From a bacterium (lineage in GTDB: Bacteria > UBP6 > UBA1177): a stretch of 33,055 nt of DNA. This document shows positions 16,176-24,846 of the stretch, piece by piece. The stretch lies in NCBI GenBank assembly GCA_017961325.1, contig JAGCXM010000022.1, positions 1-33,055 on the forward strand. The letters are read 5' to 3'. Position 1 is the first letter of the stretch. Each line of letters opens with the position of its first letter. Under the pieces are notes generated by a model. That model saw nothing but the letters and a program-made list of their open reading frames with translations. It was not told the origin of the DNA and made no database searches. The position numbers and the translations under genes were made by a program.

Positions 16176-17405
16176 TTATCCGACAGCGTCGTTGAGCTGG
16201 AGAATCGGCATAACGACCGAAAAGACGATGAAGCCGATGACGCCGGCAAGGGCGACGATCATCATCGGTTCGAGCATCGAAGTAAGTTTTTCCATCGTGT
16301 AGGTAACTTCCTTTTCGTATGATGACGCCAGAGTTTCAAGCATCTCCTCAAGTTCGCCGCTCTGCTCGCCGATCGCTATCATCTGAATTACGATGGGCGG
16401 AAATTCGCCGCTTCTTTTGAGAGGAACGGCAATCGATTCACCCTCTTTGATGTTTTCACGGGCAACTCCGACTGCATTTTCAAGGATTTTGTTGTCGATA
16501 ATCTTCTTTACGATGTCTAGTGCGCTCAGAATCGGAACGCCTGAATGAAGAAGAGTCGACAAAGTCTGTGCAAAACGGCTGATTGCAACCTGTCTGTTTA
16601 CTCTGCCGAGGACTGGAGCATTGATTTTCACTCTGCTCCACCAGATTTCCCCTTTCGGGGTTTTGATATACTTGTTGAAAGCGACTATTCCGCCGAAAAT
16701 CATGATCGCGATGAGCCACCACCAGCTTCCGATGAAACCCGAAAGCCAGAGAAGGATCTTCGTCTGTATCGGCAGCGACATCTTGACGTCTTCGAACATT
16801 TTGGAAAGTTTCGGGATTACGACCGTGAAAAGGACACCGACGACCAGAACCGCAACGATCATCAGAACTATCGGGTAAGTCATCGCGCTTTTGACCTTGT
16901 TTTTGAGATCTACCTGCGATTCCATGAATCCGGCAAGTCTCATCAGAACTTTGTCAGTCGCGCCCGACTCCTCTCCGGCAGCAATCATATTGCAGAACAA
17001 GTCATCGAAAATATTGGGAAATTCCCTAGCGCTTTTACTAAAGCTGTAACCTTCGTTCATCTTTCCCTTGATGATGATTAGGGCATCTTTCATTATCGGA
17101 TTTTCCTGCTGCTGCGCAACCGCGTCAATCGCTTCGACAAGCGGAATCTTAGCCTTCTGCAGCGTCGCCAGAAGCCTTGTCATCGAAGCAACTTCGTCAA
17201 GCGGCACTTTTTTCGCGCCGAAAGAGAACATTTTCCGCAGAAAATCGAAACTGAAACCCTGTGAACCGGACTTTTCGCTGATCTCGGTGATGTAGTAACC
17301 TTCCGAAAGGAATTTCGTCTTGACCGCAGCCTTGTTAGGACACTCGATCGTCCCCTTCTTCTCCTTGCCGTTTGCGTCGACTATTTTATAGGCAAAAAGA
17401 GGCAT
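16176..17405 (-). CDS. gspF: Type II secretion inner-membrane platform protein
   Basis: The product is 409 residues, normal for GspF/PilC. It has an N-terminal region (MPLFAYKIVDANGKEKKG) typical of the family, then two homologous cytosolic helical domains (LLATLQKAKIPLVEAIDAV and AQTLSTLLHSGVPILSALDIV). Three membrane spans follow the usual layout: about 170-195 (PIVLMIVAVLVVGVLFTVVI), about 220-240 (WWWLIAIMIFGGIVAF) and the C-terminus (MMIVALAGVIGFIVFSVVM). GspF forms the membrane platform on which pseudopilins are assembled and contacts the GspE ATPase. Its ATG overlaps the gspE stop by one base (TAATG), showing tight coupling. It is the last gene of the gsp operon here; the pseudopilin genes gspG-K, which often follow, are absent, and the convergent gmd gene ends nearby. 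Confidence 0.96.
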   Translation of the reverse strand: MPLFAYKIVDANGKEKKGTIECPNKAAVKTKFLSEGYYITEISEKSGSQGFSFDFLRKMFSFGAKKVPLDEVASMTRLLATLQKAKIPLVEAIDAVAQQQENPIMKDALIIIKGKMNEGYSFSKSAREFPNIFDDLFCNMIAAGEESGATDKVLMRLAGFMESQVDLKNKVKSAMTYPIVLMIVAVLVVGVLFTVVIPKLSKMFEDVKMSLPIQTKILLWLSGFIGSWWWLIAIMIFGGIVAFNKYIKTPKGEIWWSRVKINAPVLGRVNRQVAISRFAQTLSTLLHSGVPILSALDIVKKIIDNKILENAVGVARENIKEGESIAVPLKRSGEFPPIVIQMIAIGEQSGELEEMLETLASSYEKEVTYTMEKLTSMLEPMMIVALAGVIGFIVFSVVMPILQLNDAVG

Positions 17406-19099
17406 TACTTATCCTCCTGAGTTCTGAGAAGGACTTCTTCGGGTGAGGTTATTCCCTTGATCGCCTTGAGTGCACCGTCTTCACGGAGGTTGAGCATTCC
17501 GTTTGCAGCCGCGATCTTGCGGATGTCGCTCGCGTCCTGACGCGCAACTACGGCGCGACGCAGCTCTTCGTCAATCATCAGAAGCTCGAAGATGCCGCTT
17601 CTTCCCTTGTATCCCGAATATCCGCATTCCGGACATCCGACAGCCTTGTAGAACGGATGGTTCGCGTACTCTTCCGGATCGAGACCGAGCTCTTCAAGAA
17701 TCGCAGCCGGCGGAAAATATGCCTCTTTGCATGCCGGACAGAGCTTTCTGACAAGTCTCTGGGCCAGAACGCCGACAACAGTCGAAGAAATAAGGAAAGG
17801 TTCGATTCCCATATCAATAAGTCGCGTGAACGCCGTCGGAGCGTCGTTCGTGTGGAGTGTCGAAAAAACAAGGTGACCGGTAAGAGATGCGTTTATCGCG
17901 ATGTCTGCCGTCTCCTTATCACGGATTTCACCGACCATGATGATGTCGGGGTCCTGACGGAGGATCGAACGGAGACCGCTCGCGAAAGTGAGACCGATTT
18001 TCGAATTGATGTGGATCTGATTGACGCCTTTGATCTGATATTCTACAGGATCCTCGACCGTGATTATCTTGACGTCAGGTGAATTTATCTCGGTTAAAGC
18101 CGAATAAAGCGTCGTCGTTTTACCGCTTCCGGTAGGTCCGGTGACAAGGAAAATCCCGTGTTTCATGTGGATTATCTTCCTCATCGTTTCGAGGTCGCGT
18201 TTTGTGAAACCGCTTTCGTCAAGAGAAAGCTTCTGAGATCTTTTATCCAGAATACGGAGAACTATCGATTCGCCGTGGACGCTCGGAAGTGTCGAAACAC
18301 GGAAATCGATGTCGTTTCCGGCGATTTTGACCTTGATGTTTCCGTCCTGAGGAAGCCTTTTTTCAGAAATGTTGAGGCGGCTCATGATCTTGATTCTAGT
18401 GATGAGACCTGCCTGAGCGGCCTTCGGAACGCGCTGGACGATAGAGAGTTTGCCGTCTTTTCTGAAACGGACTATGACTTCGTCTTCGTACGATTCAAAG
18501 TGTATATCGCTGGCCTTTTCCTTGACTGCCTTGGCAATAGTATTGTTCACGAATTTAATGATCGGGGCATCGTCGTTCGAGTCGATAAGATCCGGGATCG
18601 TATCGTCGGCATCGGCCATTTTGCCGAACTCTTCGGCGTTCAGCGACTCTTCCTTGTTGTCTACACTGCTGTACGCCTGATTTATGATATCGTTTATCTT
18701 CGTAGGCGAACAGAGAAGCGAAACGACGTTTTTGCGGTAAATCATGAAAAGCTGGTTGAAAAGAAGCATGTCGATGTCCGTTACGACAACGTGAAGATCC
18801 GTGTCCACATAAAGCGGAAGCGCCTTGAATTTTTTGGCCAAAGCTATCGGAAATTCAGCCAGCACCGCCGTATCAAGCTTTTTAAGGTCATCTTCGGCAA
18901 CGATTTTTATCCCGCTCTGCTCCGAAAAAGCCTCAGTAACCTGCTCTGCCGTAACTTTGTCTTCCGAAACTAGAAACTGTCCGATTTTGCCGGTTCCCTG
19001 TCTGTCGGCATGCTGCGCGGCAAGGGCTTCGGAAAGCTGCGCCTCGTCGATGTAACCTTTTTCGACAAGGATTTCACCTATTTTGCGCCTTGCTGCCAT
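17405..19099 (-). CDS. gspE: Type II secretion ATPase
   Basis: The product is 564 residues. This cytosolic hexameric ATPase powers pseudopilus assembly. The N-terminal MshEN-type domain (RKIGEILVEKGYIDEAQLSEAL) is the part that in homologues binds GspL or c-di-GMP. The ATPase core has Walker A GPTGSGKTTT near 320, an Asp box, Walker B DIIMVGEIRDKETA and a His box (GHLVFSTLHTNDA). A four-cysteine zinc element is present near 452-492 (LCPACKEAY ... VGCPECGYSGYKGR), as in GspE rather than PilT. It starts 2 nt after gspD and overlaps gspF by one base. No GspL, its usual membrane anchor, is in the window. All catalytic motifs are intact, so the protein should be active. Confidence 0.97.
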   Translation of the reverse strand: MAARRKIGEILVEKGYIDEAQLSEALAAQHADRQGTGKIGQFLVSEDKVTAEQVTEAFSEQSGIKIVAEDDLKKLDTAVLAEFPIALAKKFKALPLYVDTDLHVVVTDIDMLLFNQLFMIYRKNVVSLLCSPTKINDIINQAYSSVDNKEESLNAEEFGKMADADDTIPDLIDSNDDAPIIKFVNNTIAKAVKEKASDIHFESYEDEVIVRFRKDGKLSIVQRVPKAAQAGLITRIKIMSRLNISEKRLPQDGNIKVKIAGNDIDFRVSTLPSVHGESIVLRILDKRSQKLSLDESGFTKRDLETMRKIIHMKHGIFLVTGPTGSGKTTTLYSALTEINSPDVKIITVEDPVEYQIKGVNQIHINSKIGLTFASGLRSILRQDPDIIMVGEIRDKETADIAINASLTGHLVFSTLHTNDAPTAFTRLIDMGIEPFLISSTVVGVLAQRLVRKLCPACKEAYFPPAAILEELGLDPEEYANHPFYKAVGCPECGYSGYKGRSGIFELLMIDEELRRAVVARQDASDIRKIAAANGMLNLREDGALKAIKGITSPEEVLLRTQEDK

Positions 19100-19101
19100 A
19101 A

Positions 19102-21747
19102 TTAATCCTCTTCAAGTGCCGGAACAAGTCTGTCTTCGGCGTCTTCCTTCGGTTTTTTTGATTTTTCTTTTAAATCGTCGCTGTTTTCTATGACTTTCTC
19201 TTCGCCGTCAGGAGTGACCATAATCGAATTTTCCTTCTTGTTAGCCGCTTCGATCCGCTGCAGTTCCTCCTTTTCAAAAACATGCTGTTTGTCGACTTCA
19301 TTGACTACTGAAAGCAATGCACCGCGTTTTTTGTCGAGATACATGGTCTCTTCAAACGAAGTGTCGCCGCCGTAATATTTGCGTGCGAATTCGTCGCGTT
19401 CCTCCATTTTCTTACGCAGGATCCGCTCGAAATCCTCCTTGCTGTCAACAACGTGAGGAGTAAGTATGAGAAGAAGATTTACTTTGGTTTTGCTTATTTT
19501 TTTGTACTTAAAAAGGTTTCCGATAACGGGAATGTCGCCCAAAAACGGAATTTTGTTTTCGCCTTCGGTGACGGTATCCTTCATTAGTCCGCCGATGACT
19601 ATCGTCTGCTCGTTTTCGGCGTTGATTTTTGTCTTAGCCTGCCTTTTGGTCGTTTTGTAACCGTAATCGGTCTGTGCACCGAGTTCCGTCATTTCCTGAT
19701 TGATTTCAAGAGTCATATAACCAGATTCGTTGATCTGCGGCTTTATTTTGAGTTTCAGAGCGACATCTTCACGGGTATAGGTGATCGTGCTTCCGGTCGT
19801 GCTGGTCAAAATGTTTCCCGACGGGAAGGGAACAGTTTCACCGACCGTGATTTCCGCTTCCTCGTTGTCCGTCGTGAGAAGGTGCGGAGTCGAAACTACG
19901 TTTACCGTTGAATCGTTCTGCGCCGCGTTCAGAATGAGTCCTATCGAAGGAACGCCGTCAACAAGAGAAATACCGGAAATTCCCGCCGTTCCGTCAATCG
20001 AAGCTCCGACCATTCCGGCAACAAGTCCCGGTGTCGGTGTGGACAAAGCCTTGCCGAAGAAAAGGGGAACTTTCTCGCCGGCTACCGTAACTTCGTAACC
20101 CATCGCGCTGTATGCGTTGCCGTATTCAAGGTTGTTGTCAATGCTGACTTCGAGAATCGCAGCTTCAACGAAGACCTGTTTGCGCTTGACGTCAAGTTTT
20201 TCGATAACTTTCTTGAGGTTTCTGTAATCCTGCATAGAAGAGACTACGACGAGTGAATTGGTCGAATCGTTTGCCGAAATCTGGACATCGCCTTCAAAGA
20301 CGTCGGTTCCTTTGCTGCCGCTCTTCGAAGAGCCGGATGATTTTTTATTTTTCGACAGTGAATTCAAGGTCTTGAGCATGTCTTCCGCTTTGGCGTTCTG
20401 AAGTTTTACAACATGAATTTCGCCTTCGCCTTCGACTTCGCGGTCAATATTCTGGACGATCTGCAGAATCAGATTGTAAGTAGCCTTGTTGCAGAGAACG
20501 ATTATCTGCTGGCTTCTTTCGTCTGCAACGATGTGAATGTACGTTTCACTCAAACCCTCGCCTTCATCGTTGTTATTGTTGCCCCACGCAGGAGGAAAGG
20601 GCGGACGGGGCGGAAAATTGTTGTTCTGCCCTGCCTGTCTTCCTACACCGCCGAGAGAAGGAGTATTGTCGTTGTTTTTCCCTTTCTTTGTTCCTTTTTT
20701 AGAGAAATCCTTGAAAATATCCTCTATGATCTTACGGGCATCGGCTGCAGCGACATGCTTCAAATTGATAAAATAAAGTTCCGCCTTGTCAGACTCTGAC
20801 GGCTGGTCGAGTTCTTTCACCAGAGTCATAATTTTCCGGATGTTTGTCGCATAATCAACGACGATCAAGGTCTTGTCGTCAAAAACGACAGATGTTGCGC
20901 CTTTATCTCTGAATAATTTCAACACCTTGTCAATATCGGTCGCGGTAACGTATTCAAATTTCATAATCGTCGCGACCATCTTAAAAAGATCGGGAACTTC
21001 CGAAGCGCCTTTATAAAAAGGGATTTTCATTTCCTGAATATTCTTTTCTTTCGTGATTATCGTGTATGAACCGTCTTCAGAAACGCTGAAATCGTTGACT
21101 GCAAGAAGGGTCAAGAAAGTTTTATAAGCCTCTCTGACCGTTACCTTCTGAGGCGAAAGAAGATTGACCTTAGCCTTGCCCAAATTTTCGGGAATTATGA
21201 AGTTTTTCTGAAGCAGATCAGAAAAAAGCTTAACTACGTTCATCAGCTCTTCGTCTTTAAAGTCAAGTCTGATCTTGAGATCCATATTTGCCGCCTTCGG
21301 CTCGTTTATTTCGACCTTTACGGCATCAATAAGTTTATTTTCATCAGGATTTTTCGGCTGTTCCTTGTCCAAAATCGTTTTCGGCTGCGGCGGCGTAACG
21401 GTTCTCACATCCCCGTTGTTTTTCGGCTGCGGAGTTAAGCTCTCACTGCTTCCGGCAGCCTTGTTTTCTGCATTTTTATTTTCTTCAGTTTTCTTTTCCT
21501 CATCCTTTTCTTCGTTTTTATTTTCTTCACCACCCTTGTTCACATTGGCAAATTTTAAAGAAGGATTTTTTTTCAAAACGGGTCTGTTGCTGTTCAACAT
21601 CATCCGATCATTCTTCATTATCGGAACTTTTACGTTTTCAGCCTGCTGCTCTTCCGGCGCATCCTCAGCCGAAACAAAATCAAAAGCAAAGACCGCCAGC
21701 GCAAAAATCAAACACAAAATCTTGAATTCAAGCCGATTTCTTAACAT
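19102..21747 (-). CDS. gspD: Type II secretion outer-membrane secretin
   Basis: The product is 881 residues, longer than typical GspD (about 650-700). It has a signal peptide (KILCLIFALAVFAFDFVSA), then a Lys/Glu/Asn-rich low-complexity linker at about 65-150. The N0 domain begins near 156 (LKIRLDFKDEELMNVVKLFSDLL). N1-N3 follow, interrupted by a Gly/Asn/Pro-rich loop (PPRPPFPPAWGNNNND) near 385. The secretin core starts near 530; diagnostic segments are VNVVSTPHLLTTDNEEAEI, VGETVPFPSG, and IPFLGDIPVIGNLFKYKK with LLILTPHVV near 760. The last 110 residues are charged and Lys/Glu-rich, possibly the pilotin-binding S-domain position. The protein forms the outer-membrane channel. The start has AGGTGCAGG upstream, 9 nt after gspC. 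The extra linker may span a thick periplasm, which is inference. Confidence 0.97.
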   Translation of the reverse strand: MLRNRLEFKILCLIFALAVFAFDFVSAEDAPEEQQAENVKVPIMKNDRMMLNSNRPVLKKNPSLKFANVNKGGEENKNEEKDEEKKTEENKNAENKAAGSSESLTPQPKNNGDVRTVTPPQPKTILDKEQPKNPDENKLIDAVKVEINEPKAANMDLKIRLDFKDEELMNVVKLFSDLLQKNFIIPENLGKAKVNLLSPQKVTVREAYKTFLTLLAVNDFSVSEDGSYTIITKEKNIQEMKIPFYKGASEVPDLFKMVATIMKFEYVTATDIDKVLKLFRDKGATSVVFDDKTLIVVDYATNIRKIMTLVKELDQPSESDKAELYFINLKHVAAADARKIIEDIFKDFSKKGTKKGKNNDNTPSLGGVGRQAGQNNNFPPRPPFPPAWGNNNNDEGEGLSETYIHIVADERSQQIIVLCNKATYNLILQIVQNIDREVEGEGEIHVVKLQNAKAEDMLKTLNSLSKNKKSSGSSKSGSKGTDVFEGDVQISANDSTNSLVVVSSMQDYRNLKKVIEKLDVKRKQVFVEAAILEVSIDNNLEYGNAYSAMGYEVTVAGEKVPLFFGKALSTPTPGLVAGMVGASIDGTAGISGISLVDGVPSIGLILNAAQNDSTVNVVSTPHLLTTDNEEAEITVGETVPFPSGNILTSTTGSTITYTREDVALKLKIKPQINESGYMTLEINQEMTELGAQTDYGYKTTKRQAKTKINAENEQTIVIGGLMKDTVTEGENKIPFLGDIPVIGNLFKYKKISKTKVNLLLILTPHVVDSKEDFERILRKKMEERDEFARKYYGGDTSFEETMYLDKKRGALLSVVNEVDKQHVFEKEELQRIEAANKKENSIMVTPDGEEKVIENSDDLKEKSKKPKEDAEDRLVPALEED

Positions 21748-21756
21748 CCTGCACCT

Positions 21757-22737
21757 CTATTCTATCGTATATTCCAATGTTTCATTTTGTCCCTTTCTTA
21801 CAATACTAACCGAAAGGTTTGAAGCGTTCTGAAGCCTCGAATAAGCCTGCATGGCCTTGTCCGGACTTGAAAGTTCGATACCGTTTACCGATTTGATAAC
21901 ATCTCCGTTCTGAATTCCCAACTTGCTGAAAATACTGTCTTTCGTTATCGAAAAAATCTTAAATCCGTTCTCTTTTTTAGCAGGAACGATCCTTGCCTGA
22001 GACGAAAGCGCACCCAGATTACTCGTGAACTTGTTGATATCTGAACGTCTGAGCGCATACTGGTTCGGACCGAGGTTTCTTATATCAACATCGTCGTCCC
22101 CGTGCGGATCAGAGTGAGACTCCTCGGCAAATTTCGATTCCGGAACGGGCAAAGGTCTCGAATCACTGCCGACACCTTCACCGATGCATTTTATACCGCC
22201 CGTCGTTCTGAAAATCGCTATATTCCTCCAGACAAAAGCAAGAACCACGCCTTCCTGAACTTCGGTACCGGTTCGCGTAACGGCGCCGCCGGAAGAACCT
22301 CTGGCACCTTTGATGATCGCAAATGAAAAATCGTTGTCCTTGGCGACGATCGTTCCGGTCAGCTCGTAACCGGGAAGCAGCACGCATTTGTCTGGATTTT
22401 CGAGATAGAAAAATATATCCTCCTTACTGACTTCAGGCACTTCAGCAGCTTTTTCTTCAACACTGCCGGCCGTATGCTGCTCGGTAAGCGCAATATATCG
22501 CGACGATGAATCAAAAATATTCGCAGCACTCATATTGTTCGGATTTCTACCGAAATAAAAACTTTCCTTTTTCTCTTCTTCGGTATTGTCTTCCATTGCC
22601 TTATAGTAACTTTTGCCGACAGGAACATAAACCTGATTTCCCTTCACGACAAAAGTGAGGATGAATCCCATCAGTGAAAGTACTGCAGCTATTATCGCGA
22701 TGAACAACGCTATATTCAAAACCGTCCTGCTTTTCAA
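21757..22737 (-). CDS. gspC: Type II secretion inner-membrane coupling protein with PDZ domain
   Basis: The product is 326 residues. It has one N-terminal membrane span (about 6-30, LNIALFIAIIAAVLSLMGFI), a homology region in the periplasm (for example YELTGTIVAKDNDFSFAII near 105-125) and a C-terminal PDZ domain (FSKLGIQNGDVIKSVNGIEL). GspC links the inner-membrane platform to the N0 domain of the secretin. The start is not an ATG: TTG 22737 has AGGTG four nt upstream, the same arrangement as before the carboxyltransferase gene at 8993. A longer frame from TTG 22782 would add 15 residues. Residues about 190-225 form an acidic, His/Asp-rich linker (SHSDPHGDDDVD). It is the first gene of the gspC-D-E-F operon, divergent from yebC. 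Confidence 0.9.
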   Translation of the reverse strand: MKSRTVLNIALFIAIIAAVLSLMGFILTFVVKGNQVYVPVGKSYYKAMEDNTEEEKKESFYFGRNPNNMSAANIFDSSSRYIALTEQHTAGSVEEKAAEVPEVSKEDIFFYLENPDKCVLLPGYELTGTIVAKDNDFSFAIIKGARGSSGGAVTRTGTEVQEGVVLAFVWRNIAIFRTTGGIKCIGEGVGSDSRPLPVPESKFAEESHSDPHGDDDVDIRNLGPNQYALRRSDINKFTSNLGALSSQARIVPAKKENGFKIFSITKDSIFSKLGIQNGDVIKSVNGIELSSPDKAMQAYSRLQNASNLSVSIVRKGQNETLEYTIE

Positions 22738-22809
22738 AGCACACCTCGCAAACAACAAAAACCGTTTTTTAAAGCAACTCAAATGCCAAAAAAATTCATA
22801 AATAATATC

Positions 22810-22839
22810 AATATATTACAGCAAACTAGAAAATGTCAA
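22810..22839 (-). promoter_or_regulatory. Predicted promoter of the gspC-F operon
   Basis: Read on the minus strand, TTGACA (22839-22834) is a perfect -35 box and TATATT (22815-22810) a good -10 box, with an 18-bp spacer. The leader to TTG 22737 would be about 65 nt. Confidence 0.5.
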
Positions 22840-22842
22840 ATC

Positions 22843-22861
22843 GACAATTTGACAAATTGTC
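22843..22861. promoter_or_regulatory. 19-bp inverted repeat, candidate operator between gspC and yebC
   Basis: GACAATTTGACAAATTGTC is a perfect inverted repeat with a single central A. It sits 3 bp upstream of the -35 box of the predicted gsp promoter, and further TGTCAAA copies flank it on both sides (22834 and 22859). Such symmetry suits a dimeric transcription factor. The factor is not known, and chance formation in AT-rich DNA cannot be excluded. Confidence 0.45.
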
Positions 22862-22991
22862 AAACTTTTTACAAGGCTTTGTTTAAACTCAAAAAACCGC
22901 TGTTTTCATCCGTTTTCAAAAAAACTTGCAGATTTATCAGTTTTATGATAATCAGCCACGGCTTTTTTTAACAACTCTCAGGAGGTTTTCT

Positions 22992-23738
22992 ATGTCAGGC
23001 CACAATAAGTGGAGCACGATTAAGCACAAAAAAGGTGCTGCAGATGCAAAAAGAGGCAAAATTTTCACAAAACTCATCAAAGAAATCACGATAGCTGCGA
23101 AAGGCGGAGGAGGAGACCCTGACGGCAACCCGCGTCTTAAAACCGCGATACAGTCGGCGAAAGCGGCTAACATGCCTCTCGACAACATTACCCGCGCAAT
23201 CAAGAAGGGAACGGGAGAACTTGAAGGTTCGAGCTACGAAGAGGCAACATACGAGGGATACGGTCCGGGCGGAGTCGCAGTTATGGTTGACTGCCTTACC
23301 GACAACAAAAACAGAACCGTTTCTGAAATCAGAAGAATCTTCACCAAAGCCGGCGGCAATATGGGTAACAACGGCTGCGTAAACTGGATGTTCAGCCAGA
23401 AAGGCCAGATCATCATCCCGAAAGAGGGCGTTGACGAGGAAAAACTTATGGAAGACGCTCTTGAAGCAGGTGCTGAAGACGTCATCGACAACGACGAAGT
23501 TTGGGAAATCAGAACCGAAATGAGCGATGTTTACGCCGTTTCAGGTATTCTCACCGAAAAAGGATACCAGTTCGAAGAAGCAAAAATCGCACGTATTCCG
23601 CAGAATTTCGTAAAAGTCGAAGGAAAAGTGGCTGAGCAGGTTCTCAAACTCATGGAAGCTTTCGACGACAGCGACGACGTTCAGGATGTCTATGCGAACT
23701 ACGACATAGATTTCAGCCAGCTGCCAGAGGAAGAATAG
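22992..23738 (+). CDS. yebC: YebC/PmpR family protein (TACO1-like)
   Basis: The product is 248 residues, standard length. The family signature is complete: [68 protein letters not shown], then [20 protein letters not shown]. Members were long annotated as transcriptional regulators; recent work on YebC/TACO1 assigns a role in translation of proline-rich or difficult stretches on the ribosome. ATG 22992 is the start because AGGAGG lies about 6 nt upstream, although the frame is open to 22926. The gene leads the yebC-ruvC-ruvA-ruvB cluster, an order found in many bacteria, with ruvC only 8 nt downstream. Confidence 0.96.
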   Translation: MSGHNKWSTIKHKKGAADAKRGKIFTKLIKEITIAAKGGGGDPDGNPRLKTAIQSAKAANMPLDNITRAIKKGTGELEGSSYEEATYEGYGPGGVAVMVDCLTDNKNRTVSEIRRIFTKAGGNMGNNGCVNWMFSQKGQIIIPKEGVDEEKLMEDALEAGAEDVIDNDEVWEIRTEMSDVYAVSGILTEKGYQFEEAKIARIPQNFVKVEGKVAEQVLKLMEAFDDSDDVQDVYANYDIDFSQLPEEE

Positions 23739-23746
23739 TTTAAGTC

Positions 23747-24226
23747 TTGGATAACAAAGGCTACATCATTTTAGGAATCGACCCCGGCAGCATCAAGACG
23801 GGCTACGGCTTGATTAATGCTGTCGGGCGTTCTTTTTTTCACATTGACAACGGTCTCATAATGCCGCCGAAAGGGCTTGATTTCAAAGACAGAATCGGCT
23901 TTATTTTCCGCGGTGTTTGCGACGTTATGGATGAATTCAAGCCTGATGCAGTCGCCTTGGAAGACGTTTTCATCGCGAAAAACGCCCAGAGCGCACTGAA
24001 ACTCGGTCATGTAAGAGGTGCAGTAATGAGTGCCGCGGCAATTCACGGACTTCCACTTTTCGAATACACTCCGACAAGGGTCAAACAGTCGGTCACTGGA
24101 AACGGCAGGGCTGAAAAATTCCAGATTCAGGAAATGATAAAAATACTTCTCAGGCTCAAGGAAGCGCCTTACGAAGACGCGGCGGATGCACTTGCAATAG
24201 CAATAACTCACGCATTTACGGTGTAA
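23747..24226 (+). CDS. ruvC: Holliday junction endonuclease RuvC
   Basis: The product is 159 residues. RuvC is a dimeric, Mg2+-dependent nuclease of the RNase H fold that cuts four-way junctions moved by RuvAB. The acidic catalytic residues are visible: Asp12 (LGIDPGS), Glu72 (ALEDVF), and Asp144/Asp147 (YEDAADALAIA). The basic TPTRVKQSVTGNGRAEK segment matches the DNA-binding region. The start is TTG 23747 (product MDNKGYIILGIDPG): there is no ATG or GTG between the yebC stop and the conserved GIDPG, so a rare start is required. RBS strength is poor (AGAGGAAG is about 13 nt away), so translation may depend on coupling with yebC. ruvA begins 2 nt after the stop. Confidence 0.95.
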   Translation: MDNKGYIILGIDPGSIKTGYGLINAVGRSFFHIDNGLIMPPKGLDFKDRIGFIFRGVCDVMDEFKPDAVALEDVFIAKNAQSALKLGHVRGAVMSAAAIHGLPLFEYTPTRVKQSVTGNGRAEKFQIQEMIKILLRLKEAPYEDAADALAIAITHAFTV

Positions 24227-24228
24227 AA

Positions 24229-24834
24229 ATGATAGGTTATCTCAAAGGAACAGTCGTTGCGAACGAAGAACGCGAGCTCACGGTCCTCACTGAAGGAGGC
24301 GTCGGTTACGTTGTCGGCGTAACTCCGACTCTCAACGTTAAATATCCCGAAGGCGAGGCGGTTTCGCTTTTCGTCCAGACTTTCGTCCGCGAAGACGCTA
24401 TCGTTCTCTTCGGTTTCGAGCGTATTGAGGAAAAGCACCTTTTCAACCTGCTCTGCGAAGTGAACAAGATCGGGCCTAAAACGGCGCTTTCGATTCTAGC
24501 AGCGGCTCCGATTGAGGAGATCGTTTCGGCTATAATTTCAGGGAATGCCCAATTCTTCAAAAAAATCAGCGGCGTAGGCGCAAAAACGGCTGAAAAGATC
24601 ATAATCGATCTCAAAGATAAAACCGATAAATTCTCGGCGATCCGGGGTTCGGCCCCGGCGGATGCACCGGCTCTTTCAAACGACAGGCAGACTAAAGAAG
24701 CCGCAGAAGCTCTCACCGCTCTCGGCTACAATCCGCTTCAAATCAGGCATGCTCTGGCGAAAGTCGCCGACAAAGAGTCGAAAAATGCGGGAAATATCGT
24801 CAGAGAGGCACTTAAAATTATCAGAAACAGCTGA
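24229..24834 (+). CDS. ruvA: Holliday junction branch-migration subunit RuvA
   Basis: The product is 201 residues, typical length. RuvA binds four-way DNA junctions as a tetramer and loads the RuvB motor. Domain I is the OB-fold (MIGYLKGTVVANEERELTVL ... GVGYVVGV). Domain II has two helix-hairpin-helix motifs (CEVNKIGPKTALSILAA and ISGVGAKTAEKIIIDLKDK). After a flexible linker (RGSAPADAPALSND), domain III (KEAAEALTALGYNPLQIRHAL) contacts RuvB. It starts 2 nt after ruvC and is followed by ruvB after 12 nt. Nothing is missing. Confidence 0.97.
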   Translation: MIGYLKGTVVANEERELTVLTEGGVGYVVGVTPTLNVKYPEGEAVSLFVQTFVREDAIVLFGFERIEEKHLFNLLCEVNKIGPKTALSILAAAPIEEIVSAIISGNAQFFKKISGVGAKTAEKIIIDLKDKTDKFSAIRGSAPADAPALSNDRQTKEAAEALTALGYNPLQIRHALAKVADKESKNAGNIVREALKIIRNS

Positions 24835-24846
24835 TTGGACTGAAAT

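Noticed and set aside
18158-18973. A 271-codon plus-strand frame opposite gspE
   Set aside because: It is a shadow of a gene with clear Walker motifs; no start signal or family resemblance.
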